Assembly: GCA_017354595.1 (NCBI GenBank)
Contig: JAFMQQ010000238.1
Span: forward strand, 1 to 5,661
DNA: 5,661 nucleotides
Direction of reading: 5' to 3'
From: Micromonosporaceae bacterium
Lineage (GTDB): Bacteria > Actinomycetota > Actinomycetes > Mycobacteriales > Micromonosporaceae
Below, in pieces: positions 1 through 5,206 of the stretch. The stretch's first letter is position 1. Every line of letters starts with the position of its first letter. The translations under genes were made by a program, and so were the position numbers. Below the pieces are notes generated by a model. That model worked only from the letters and a program-made list of their open reading frames with translations. It did not search any database and was not told the origin of the DNA.

Positions 1-204
1 GGCGGATAGTTGGTGGGCCAGGTGCCGGTGAAAGGGGTCTGCCGGGAGAAACTTTGCGCGACAGGCGGCGCAAACTACCACACATCACCGGATAAGCGCA
101 GCCGTTAACCAGGCTGTAGCACTCGTCCGGCTTTATCGGACCGGGGTTCTGTGGCACCATCTGGGTACCCGCCTACCAGATCACGTCTTCATGGGAGCTG
201 CCTT
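1..204. other. Non-coding leader upstream of the small-protein/GGDEF-EAL unit
   Basis: I find no convincing gene here. The right part (about 75-192) has lower GC than the neighbouring genes and contains the TTAACC (105-110) and CTTTATC (131-137) stretches, as expected of a promoter region. I could not fit a confident -35/-10 pair. On the minus strand a reading frame starts at an ATG near base 86 and stays open to the left edge (under 30 codons), but its third positions are not GC-biased and it lacks a ribosome binding site, so I do not call it. Confidence 0.5.
53..74. promoter_or_regulatory. Inverted repeat TTTGCGC-N8-GCGCAAA, candidate operator
   Basis: Two perfect 7-base arms, 53-59 and 68-74, are separated by 8 bases, giving a dyad centred about 140 bases upstream of the small-protein start. 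The 22-base span is about two helical turns, which suits a dimeric repressor or activator site; a short stem-loop is the other reading. No regulator gene is in the window, so the binding protein is unknown. The arms are seen directly; the operator role is inference. Confidence 0.35.
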
Positions 205-402
205 ATGGACCGAAGCAGACGGCGCAGTCGCGCGCTTCGGCTGATCCTCGCGGCGGCCCTTGGCTTGGGCATCGTCGGCGGCATTGGCGTCGCCGTCGGC
301 ATCGCCTCCGCACAGGACACCGGGCCGGCCTACACCACGCCTACACAAGCCCCAAGCCAGCAGGTAGGGGAGATAGGCCCTGACGACAGCGGCTGGCAGT
401 AG
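205..402 (+). CDS. Small secreted or membrane-anchored hypothetical protein (65 aa)
   Basis: I do not recognise this family. The ATG at 205 is chosen because GGGAG at 193-197 lies 7 bases upstream; a GTG at 151 in the same frame would add 18 residues but spoil the signal-peptide layout. Residues 1-13 are strongly basic (six Arg in the first 9). Residues 13-34 are a hydrophobic stretch rich in Gly and Ala with GxxxG spacing (G22/G26, G28/G32). An Ala-Ser-Ala sequence at 34-36 is a plausible signal peptidase I site, which would release a 29-residue peptide beginning with Gln37 that is rich in Pro, Thr and Gln and slightly acidic. If uncut, it would be a single-pass membrane protein with a short external tail. 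The gene ends 25 bases before the GGDEF-EAL gene on the same strand, so the two are probably co-transcribed. A role as partner, ligand or anchor for that membrane enzyme is a guess from position only. Confidence 0.6.
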   Translation: MDRSRRRSRALRLILAAALGLGIVGGIGVAVGIASAQDTGPAYTTPTQAPSQQVGEIGPDDSGWQ

Positions 403-427
403 TTCCCAGCCGGCTGGTGGATCTCGA

Positions 428-2968
428 GTGAGGCAACCGCAGGCCGCGGAGCGTTCGCCTCAACTCGCCTGGCTTGTCACGGGCCCGTTGGCGGCCCTGG
501 CGGTCGGGCTGTTGAGTGCGGCGGTCGGGCATTCGGGCGTGACCTTCGCCTCGTGGCAGGCGACGCTGCTGTACCTCGCGCTCTTCGTACTCGCGGAGGC
601 GACCCTCCTTGAGGTTGAGGTGCGGCGGCATGGCGTAACCATCTCGTTGGCCGACATCCCGATGATCCTCGCGCTGCTCTACCTGCCCCCACTCGCGATC
701 GTTTCGGTCCGGGTGGTGGCCTACCTCGCGGTGCAGATCCGGCGCGGGATCGCACCGATCAAGGTGGGCTTCAACCTGGCGAACGCGGCCGCCGCCACCT
801 CGGCCGCCGCCCTCATCGTGAGCGTCTTCGGTCCGCAGGGCATGAACCATAGCGCCTGGCTGGGGCACCCCAGCTCCTGGGTGGTGCTGCTCGGGGCGGT
901 CACCGTCGATGTCCTGTTCAGCGTGCTGGCCGTGATCGGCGTGATCGGTCTGGTCCAGGGCGGCATGTCGGTCCGGCGGGTTGTCCGCACCGCCACGCCC
1001 AGCCTGGTGGTCGGCGAGACCAACGCGGTCGTGGGTCTGATCGTCCTACTGGCGATCCAGCACAGCGCCTGGGCGGTGCTGCCCATTGTGGCGTTGGGTG
1101 GCGTTCTCGTGATGGTGTACCGCGGTTATGCGCAGTCGCTGCGCCGGCACAAGTCGGTGACCGAGATGCACGACCTGACCCGGCTGATCGCCGAGACCCG
1201 CCACGATGGCACCCTCGCGGACGTGCTGCTCGGGCGGGTGCGCGAGTTGCTCTCGGCCGAGTACGCCACCCTCTGGCTACCTGCCCAGAACCGGTACCCC
1301 GAGACCCTGCTCTCGGCGCGCGCCGACGACAAGGGTCTGATCGACCTGTCCGCCACCCCCGAGGCGATGCGACTGCGGGCTGTGGAGACCGGCGAGACCG
1401 TCGCCGCCGGCCCGAAGCTCGGCACCGACGAGATGCGGGCACACCTGCGGGAGCGCGGCACCAAGGACGCGATCGTGGTACCGCTGCGGTCCGGCTCCGC
1501 CGTTATCGGCTGCCTCGAAGTCGCCGTCCGGATGGGCGATGTCTCGTTCTTCGGTGAGCATGACGTACGCCTATTGGAGACGGTCGCAGCCCAGGTCGGC
1601 GTCGCGGTGGAGAACAACCGGCTGGTCGACCGGCTGCGCTTCGACGCCCACCACGACACGCTCACCGGCCTGCCCAACCGGCGCCGGATGCTCGCCGCGC
1701 TTGAGGAGGCCGTCAAGATCCGGGCGCCGGGCGAGGTCGTCGCAGTGATCGAGTTCGATGTCTCGGGCCTCCGCGATGTGAACGACTCGCTCGGGTACGC
1801 CGCCGGCGACCAGTTGTTGGCCGAGGTGGCCCGGCGGCTGCGTACCGTGGCGCCGCCGGCCGCGCTGGTGGCCCGGATCGGCGGCGACCAGTTCGTGGTG
1901 ATGCTGCGCCTCGCCGGCGCCGAGGCGGCGCTGGAGTTCGCCGCGCAGCTGCGCACGGCGGTACAGGACCCGCTGTCGATCGGCTCGCTCACCCTGGACG
2001 TGGACACCGCAGTGGGTATCGCACTGCACCCGGACCACGGCACCGAGGCCTCCGCTCTGCTCCAGCGCGCCGACGTCGCAACTCATGCGGCGAAGACCAT
2101 GTCCTCCGCGGTACAGATGTTCAACCTCGGCATGGAGTCGCGCTCGGCACGCCGGCTCGGCCTGGCGACCGACCTGCGGTACGCGCTGGACAACAACGAG
2201 ATCGAGGTGTACTTCCAGCCGAAGGTGTCGTTGCGGACCCGGCAGCTGGTCGGGGTGGAGTGCCTGGCGCGCTGGGAGCATCCGACCCACGGCTCCGTCG
2301 CACCGGAGGATTTCGTCGCGGTAGCCGAGCACACCGGCCTGCTGAGCCGGCTCACCGATGTGGTACTCACCGAAGGCCTGCGCCGGTGCCGCGAGTGGGT
2401 GGACGCGAGCCGGCCGCTGTCGGTGGCGGTGAACCTCTCCTCCCGTACCCTGATGGACCCGACCTTCCCGGCCCGCCTGACGACGCTGCTCGACGAGTAC
2501 CACGTGGAGCCCGACCAGCTCACCCTGGAGATCACCGAGGACGGGGTGATCACCGAGACCGACCGGCCGATGCCCATCCTGCACAAGCTGCACGACCTCG
2601 GGGTACGCCTCTCGGTGGATGACTTCGGCACCGGCTACTCGTCCCTGTCCTACCTGCGCCGCCTGCCGGTACAGGAGATCAAGATCGACCGGAACTTCGT
2701 CCAGGGCATGGCGACCGACCCGGGCGACCTGGCGATCGTCCGTGCCGTGGTGGACCTCTCCCGCCACTTCGGGCTGACCGTGGTGGCCGAGGGCGTGGAG
2801 AGCGAGCTGACCCTGACGCTGCTGGATGATATCGGGTGCGACATCGGGCAGGGGTACCTGTTCAGCCGGCCGCTCTCCTTCGATCGACTGGAGGCCTGGT
2901 TCGCCGCGCAGACCGAGTCGGAGCCGACCCCGGCCGGGGAGGTACGGCGGCTGCGTGCGGTGATGTAA
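428..2968 (+). CDS. Membrane GAF-GGDEF-EAL protein, probable c-di-GMP phosphodiesterase
   Basis: This 846-residue protein should control cyclic di-GMP at the membrane. Residues 14-232 hold about six or seven hydrophobic segments and form the membrane sensor part. A GAF-like domain spans about 260-396, GGDEF about 404-560 and EAL about 583-830. In the GGDEF domain D444, N452 and D461 (metal and guanine contacts by comparison with PleD) are kept, but the signature reads GGDQF (485-489), the usual second Asp of DxDxF is Ser446, and the RxxD inhibitory site is absent. The EAL domain reads ECL at 611-613 but keeps the known metal and catalytic residues: E611, N669, E701, D731, D732, K752, E788 and Q808. 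I therefore infer hydrolysis of c-di-GMP to pGpG, with the GGDEF domain as a possible GTP-binding regulator. The GTG at 428 has a weak GGTGGA at 415-420. The gene sits 25 bases after the small exported-protein gene. Weak residual cyclase activity cannot be excluded from sequence. Confidence 0.9.
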   Translation: MRQPQAAERSPQLAWLVTGPLAALAVGLLSAAVGHSGVTFASWQATLLYLALFVLAEATLLEVEVRRHGVTISLADIPMILALLYLPPLAIVSVRVVAYLAVQIRRGIAPIKVGFNLANAAAATSAAALIVSVFGPQGMNHSAWLGHPSSWVVLLGAVTVDVLFSVLAVIGVIGLVQGGMSVRRVVRTATPSLVVGETNAVVGLIVLLAIQHSAWAVLPIVALGGVLVMVYRGYAQSLRRHKSVTEMHDLTRLIAETRHDGTLADVLLGRVRELLSAEYATLWLPAQNRYPETLLSARADDKGLIDLSATPEAMRLRAVETGETVAAGPKLGTDEMRAHLRERGTKDAIVVPLRSGSAVIGCLEVAVRMGDVSFFGEHDVRLLETVAAQVGVAVENNRLVDRLRFDAHHDTLTGLPNRRRMLAALEEAVKIRAPGEVVAVIEFDVSGLRDVNDSLGYAAGDQLLAEVARRLRTVAPPAALVARIGGDQFVVMLRLAGAEAALEFAAQLRTAVQDPLSIGSLTLDVDTAVGIALHPDHGTEASALLQRADVATHAAKTMSSAVQMFNLGMESRSARRLGLATDLRYALDNNEIEVYFQPKVSLRTRQLVGVECLARWEHPTHGSVAPEDFVAVAEHTGLLSRLTDVVLTEGLRRCREWVDASRPLSVAVNLSSRTLMDPTFPARLTTLLDEYHVEPDQLTLEITEDGVITETDRPMPILHKLHDLGVRLSVDDFGTGYSSLSYLRRLPVQEIKIDRNFVQGMATDPGDLAIVRAVVDLSRHFGLTVVAEGVESELTLTLLDDIGCDIGQGYLFSRPLSFDRLEAWFAAQTESEPTPAGEVRRLRAVM

Positions 2969-3016
2969 CGGCTGGCCAGTTGCCCCTTGTGGTGCGCCCG
3001 CGGCCCGGTAACCCGG

Positions 3017-3046
3017 TTCGCTCCGCGGTGGGTGGGCGTGTACCCT
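3017..3046 (+). promoter_or_regulatory. Candidate promoter for tRNA-Thr/tRNA-Met/rpmG/hadAB
   Basis: A -10-like TACCCT at 3041-3046 lies 14 bases before the tRNA-Thr 5' end, and TTCGCT at 3017-3022 sits 18 bases upstream as a poor -35. The position is right for a principal-sigma promoter with a short tRNA leader, and this is the only spacer between the GGDEF-EAL stop and the tRNA. The match is moderate and the call is inference. Confidence 0.4.
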
Positions 3047-3060
3047 TACCGGGGCGACCC

Positions 3061-3136
3061 GCCCCCTTAGCTCAGTCGGCAGAGCGTCTCCATGGTAAGG
3101 AGAAGGTCTACGGTTCGATTCCGTAAGGGGGCTCCA
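3061..3136 (+). tRNA. thrT: tRNA-Thr (anticodon GGT), CCA encoded
   Basis: A full cloverleaf folds: acceptor arms GCCCCCT (3061-3067) and AGGGGGC (3126-3132), anticodon stem TCTCC/GGAGA around loop ATGGTAA, and T arm TACGG/CCGTA around TTCGATT. The anticodon GGT is at 3094-3096, which reads ACC and ACU codons. The discriminator is T3133 and the CCA end is encoded at 3134-3136. It is followed 4 bases later by tRNA-Met, so both are likely processed from one transcript. Confidence 0.97.
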
Positions 3137-3140
3137 TCGC

Positions 3141-3213
3141 GGCGGTGTAGCTCAGATGGCAGAGCAAGCGGCTCATAATCGCTGTGTCGCCGGTTCGAGT
3201 CCGGCCACCGCTA
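3141..3213 (+). tRNA. metT: tRNA-Met (anticodon CAT), elongator type
   Basis: The acceptor arms are GGCGGTG (3141-3147) and CACCGCT (3206-3212), with a G-U pair at the first position. The anticodon stem AGCGG/TCGCT encloses CTCATAA, with CAT at 3174-3176, and the T arm is GCCGG/CCGGC. The stem lacks the three consecutive G-C pairs and the position 1-72 mismatch of initiator tRNA, so I call it an elongator. A lysidine-modified Ile tRNA also has a CAT anticodon, but the same place in mycobacteria holds metT. The CCA end is not encoded (CGA follows the discriminator A3213). Confidence 0.93.
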
Positions 3214-3268
3214 CGACAAAGTCAATGCACGAGAAAGTCAGCAACCTCGTCAGGAAAGGCGCTCCGCC

Positions 3269-3436
3269 GTGGCCAAGGCGACCGACATCCGTCCGAAGAT
3301 CACACTGGCGTGTGTGGAGTGCAAGGAACGCAACTACATCACGCGCAAGAATCGCCGCAACAACCCCGACCGCCTTGAGCTGAAGAAATTCTGCCCGCGC
3401 GACGGCAAGCACACGCTGCACCGCGAGACGCGCTAA
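3269..3436 (+). CDS. rpmG: 50S ribosomal protein L33
   Basis: This 55-residue basic protein is ribosomal protein L33, a small protein of the large subunit near the E site. The typical family blocks are present: RPKITLACVECKERNYIT near the N-terminus, then KNRRNNPDRLELKKFCPRD and a C-terminal HRETR. It starts at GTG 3269 with a strong AGGAAAGG at 3252-3259, and the length is normal. Zinc-binding (C+) forms have two CxxC pairs. Here the first pair is present (C15, C18), but the second reads CPRD, so the fourth cysteine is replaced by Asp and zinc binding is doubtful. The gene lies 55 bases after tRNA-Met and 13 bases before hadA, so co-transcription with both is likely. Confidence 0.96.
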   Translation: MAKATDIRPKITLACVECKERNYITRKNRRNNPDRLELKKFCPRDGKHTLHRETR

Positions 3437-3449
3437 GGCGCCCGGCGGC

Positions 3450-3932
3450 ATGCCGCTGAACCCGTCGTACGTCGGCCGCAGCTTCCCACCGAGCCAGCCG
3501 TACCTGGTCGGTCGGGAGAAGATCCGTGAGTTCGCCCGTGCCATCGGTGCCACCGACCCCGCATACCTGGACACCGAGGCGGCCAAGGCGCTGGGTCACC
3601 CAGATCTGGTCGCACCGCCCACCTTTCCGGTGATCGTCGCGATGGCGGCGACCCGCGCCCTGATCGACGATCCCGACCTCGGCTTGGACTACAGCCGGGT
3701 GGTACACGGCGATGAGCGCTTCGGCTACGTCCGTCCGGTGCGCGCCGGCGACGAGCTGACCTGCGTGGTGACCGTCGAGGAGATCACCTCGCGGGCCGGC
3801 AACGACTTCATCACCACCCGGACCGAGGTCGGTACGGTCGACGGAGAACCGGTGGTCACCGTCTGGTCGAAGCTCGTGGTCCGAGGTTCCGCCGGCGGGG
3901 CGGGTGGCGCCGGCGACGAGAAGGCGGAGTAG
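3450..3932 (+). CDS. hadA: HadA-like (UPF0336) non-catalytic dehydratase subunit
   Basis: This 160-residue protein is a single hot-dog domain of the MaoC/FAS1-like dehydratase N-terminal type, close in length to mycobacterial HadA. The family block VAPPTFPV lies at about 54-61. Where HadB carries the catalytic GDFNPIH motif, this protein reads GATDPAY (33-39): the catalytic Asp and His are replaced by Ala34 and Tyr39. In the mycobacterial complex HadA shapes the acyl-chain channel while HadB does the chemistry, and I infer the same split here. The pair would dehydrate (3R)-hydroxyacyl-ACP to trans-2-enoyl-ACP in the cytoplasm. The Gly/Ala-rich charged tail from about residue 146 looks disordered. 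The ATG at 3450 has AAGG at 3435-3438, overlapping the rpmG stop, and hadB follows after 3 bases, which suggests translational coupling. Confidence 0.87.
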   Translation: MPLNPSYVGRSFPPSQPYLVGREKIREFARAIGATDPAYLDTEAAKALGHPDLVAPPTFPVIVAMAATRALIDDPDLGLDYSRVVHGDERFGYVRPVRAGDELTCVVTVEEITSRAGNDFITTRTEVGTVDGEPVVTVWSKLVVRGSAGGAGGAGDEKAE

Positions 3933-3935
3933 ACG

Positions 3936-4355
3936 ATGCAGGTCGGTACCGAGATGCCCGCGCGTACCTTCACCGTGACGCGCGCCGACCTGGTCCGGTA
4001 CGCCGGTGCGTCGGGGGACTTCAACCCGATCCACTGGAGCGACCGGGTCGCCACCGGCGTCGGCCTGCCCGGCGTGATAGCGCACGGGATGTACACGATG
4101 GCGCTGGTCGGGCGGGCCGTGACCGAGTGGGCCGGCTCGGCCGACGGGGTGCTCGACTACTCGGTGCGGTTCACCCGCCCGGTGGTGGTACCGGACACCG
4201 AGACCGGAACCGACCTGACCGTCACCGCTGTGGTCCGGGAACTCACCGGGGACGGACACGCGGTACTCGATCTCACCGCAGTGTGTGCTGGGGAGAAGGT
4301 CCTCTCCCGGGCCAGGGCCACGGTACGGGCGCCGGTCGGGTTGGGAAATTCGTGA
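3936..4355 (+). CDS. hadB: HadB-like catalytic (3R)-hydroxyacyl-ACP dehydratase subunit (MaoC)
   Basis: This 139-residue protein is an R-specific hydratase/dehydratase of the MaoC hot-dog family. The hydratase-2 motif is complete: YAGASGDFNPIHWSD at 22-36, with catalytic Asp28 and His33 at the same five-residue spacing as in mycobacterial HadB, followed by a conserved block around GVIAHGMYTMAL. It would form the active subunit with the HadA-like protein encoded just upstream and remove water from (3R)-hydroxyacyl-ACP in fatty-acid synthesis. It starts at ATG 3936 with GGAG at 3926-3929, 3 bases after the hadA stop. In Mycobacterium a third gene, hadC, follows; here the next gene is tRNA-Trp. 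Since this kind of organism is not expected to make mycolic acids, I infer a role in ordinary fatty-acid synthesis. Acting on CoA substrates is the main alternative. Confidence 0.9.
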   Translation: MQVGTEMPARTFTVTRADLVRYAGASGDFNPIHWSDRVATGVGLPGVIAHGMYTMALVGRAVTEWAGSADGVLDYSVRFTRPVVVPDTETGTDLTVTAVVRELTGDGHAVLDLTAVCAGEKVLSRARATVRAPVGLGNS

Positions 4356-4370
4356 GGTTCCCCGTACACT
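4341..4370 (+). promoter_or_regulatory. Candidate promoter for tRNA-Trp/secE/nusG
   Basis: TTGGGA at 4341-4346 and TACACT at 4365-4370 are spaced by 18 bases, a good fit to the principal actinobacterial sigma factor. The -35 overlaps the last codons of hadB, and transcription would start near 4377, about 68 bases before tRNA-Trp. A second -35-like TTGACC at 4399-4404 has only a weak partner (AATGGT, 4423-4428). Confidence 0.5.
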
Positions 4371-4373
4371 GGT

Positions 4374-4420
4374 CCGCCGTGGGGTGAGTCGCCCCTGGTT
4401 GACCGTGCCCGCCACGGCGG
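4374..4420 (+). terminator. 9-bp inverted repeat with inner hairpin downstream of hadB
   Basis: CCGCCGTGG (4374-4382) is perfectly complementary to CCACGGCGG (4412-4420) across a 29-base loop. Within the span, GGGGTG (4381-4386) and CGCCCC (4390-4395) can form a separate 6-bp hairpin with a 3-base loop, which competes with the outer stem for the last two bases of its left arm. No T-run follows. GC-rich hairpins without T-runs are often proposed as actinobacterial terminators, so it may end the hadB transcript. It also overlaps the predicted start of the tRNA-Trp transcript and may act there instead. Confidence 0.35.
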
Positions 4421-4444
4421 CCAATGGTGGCACGCTCTATCCGT

Positions 4445-4517
4445 AGGGGTGTGGCGCAATTGGTAGCGCAGCGGTCTCCAAAACCGCAGGTTGCAGGTTC
4501 GAGTCCTGTCGCCCCTG
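4445..4517 (+). tRNA. trpT: tRNA-Trp (anticodon CCA)
   Basis: A full cloverleaf folds: acceptor arms AGGGGTG (4445-4451) and CGCCCCT (4510-4516), D stem GCGC/GCGC, anticodon stem GCGGT/ACCGC around CTCCAAA, and T arm GCAGG/CCTGT around TTCGAGT. The anticodon CCA is at 4478-4480 and the discriminator is G4517, a known tryptophan identity base in bacteria. The 3' CCA is not encoded. The gene sits 96 bases before secE, as in other actinobacteria. Confidence 0.97.
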
Positions 4518-4613
4518 CAAGGCTCCGGGTATGCCGCGGGGCCGGCCGGCCGCGAGGTCGACCTGCCTGGCGGTCCGCGTGATATTCCACCCCGCGACAC
4601 GGAAGAGGACGAA

Positions 4614-5177
4614 GTGGCGGAGAGAAAGCGCCGCGGCAGGGACGCCATCGACGAGGAGTTCGACGGCGTGCTCGATGACGCCGTCGACGATGACGCCCTG
4701 AGCGCGCCCCGACAGGGCTCGCGCCAGTCGACCTTGGATGAGTCAGTCCTCGACGAGGATCTGACCGACGACCTCGACGACGTGGACCTGGATGATGTCG
4801 ACCTGGACGACGACGACCTGGACGACAGCGACCTGGACGACAGCGACCTCGACGAGGAGCTGGAGGAGGTGCCGGCGGGGCGCCGGGGCCGGGTTGCCAA
4901 GGGGCCAGCTGCTCGGGGCGCCAAGGCGACCCGCGGCCGCGTCGATGGCAAGGCCAGGACCAAGACCGACATCGATCAGCTAGGAGTCTTCGGACGCCTG
5001 GGCCGCTTTATCCGGGAGGTCGTCGCCGAACTCCGCAAGGTCATCTGGCCTACCCGCAAGGAGTTGTTGACCTACACGGCGGTGCTGGTCGTGTTCGTCT
5101 CTGTGATCATCGCCGTGGTGGGTTCGCTGGACTGGGCTTTCGCCTGGGTGACCCTGCGCGTCCTCGGCGGCAAGTAG
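4614..5177 (+). CDS. secE: SecE, preprotein translocase subunit with acidic N-terminal extension
   Basis: SecE clamps SecY in the membrane translocon. The conserved part is the C-terminal 60 residues: an amphipathic stretch ending in the hallmark IWPTRKELL (W145) and one transmembrane helix at about 151-173. The protein is 187 residues, long for single-span SecE (often 60-100; mycobacterial SecE is also extended). The extension has two halves of opposite charge: a very acidic part (about 11-86) holding six tandem DLDDx-type pentapeptides at 53-82, and a basic Arg/Lys/Gly/Ala part (about 89-120). The GTG at 4614 is chosen because GAGG at 4605-4608 lies 5 bases upstream and MAERKRRGRD is a natural start. 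A longer frame from 4491 would begin inside tRNA-Trp. nusG follows directly, the widespread secE-nusG arrangement. Confidence 0.95.
   Translation: MAERKRRGRDAIDEEFDGVLDDAVDDDALSAPRQGSRQSTLDESVLDEDLTDDLDDVDLDDVDLDDDDLDDSDLDDSDLDEELEEVPAGRRGRVAKGPAARGAKATRGRVDGKARTKTDIDQLGVFGRLGRFIREVVAELRKVIWPTRKELLTYTAVLVVFVSVIIAVVGSLDWAFAWVTLRVLGGK
4770..4859 (+). repeat. Six tandem 15-bp units inside secE
   Basis: Units begin at 4770, 4785, 4800, 4815, 4830 and 4845. The fourth and fifth are identical (GACCTGGACGACAGC), and the others differ by a few bases. They encode DLDDV, DLDDV, DLDDD, DLDDS, DLDDS and DLDEE. Because the unit is a multiple of three, gain or loss of units would keep the frame. Confidence 0.9.
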
Positions 5178-5206
5178 TGACCGGGAGCATGGGGGGAAAT
5201 CAGCTC

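Noticed and set aside
1..86. Minus-strand frame open to the left edge as the start of a divergent gene
   Set aside because: It is too short to judge, has low third-position GC and no ribosome binding site; sequence to the left would be needed.
71..95. WhiG/FliA-like promoter CAAA-N13-CCGGATAA
   Set aside because: The spacer is shorter than the usual 14-16 bases and the -10 differs from GCCGATAA at two positions.
88..139. CCGGATAAG and CTTTATCGG as an inverted pair
   Set aside because: The arms do not match without gaps, so I do not regard it as a real dyad.
151..204. GTG at 151 as start of the small protein
   Set aside because: The ATG at 205 has GGGAG at ideal spacing and gives a proper basic/hydrophobic signal-peptide layout.
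1571..2767. Long minus-strand reading frame (398 codons) opposite the GGDEF-EAL gene
   Set aside because: It lies wholly antisense to a gene with clear domains. Such frames are common by-products of GC-rich codon bias, and its translation shows no recognisable domain.
2969..3016. Terminator after the GGDEF-EAL gene
   Set aside because: The spacer has GC-rich short repeats (two CCGCGG, two CCCGG in direct orientation) but no stable stem followed by a T-run.
3339..4433. Long minus-strand reading frame (364 codons) opposite rpmG and hadAB
   Set aside because: It is antisense to three well-supported genes and its translation is a low-complexity mix without family features.
4388..4517. The 10-base repeat GTCGCCCCTG as attachment sites of an integrated element
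   Set aside because: The copies are only about 120 bases apart with no integrase or foreign genes between them, and the second copy is upstream rather than downstream of the tRNA.
4491..4613. Upstream extension of secE to an ATG at 4491
   Set aside because: The start lies inside the tRNA-Trp gene; the GTG at 4614 has a good ribosome binding site and a natural SecE N-terminus.
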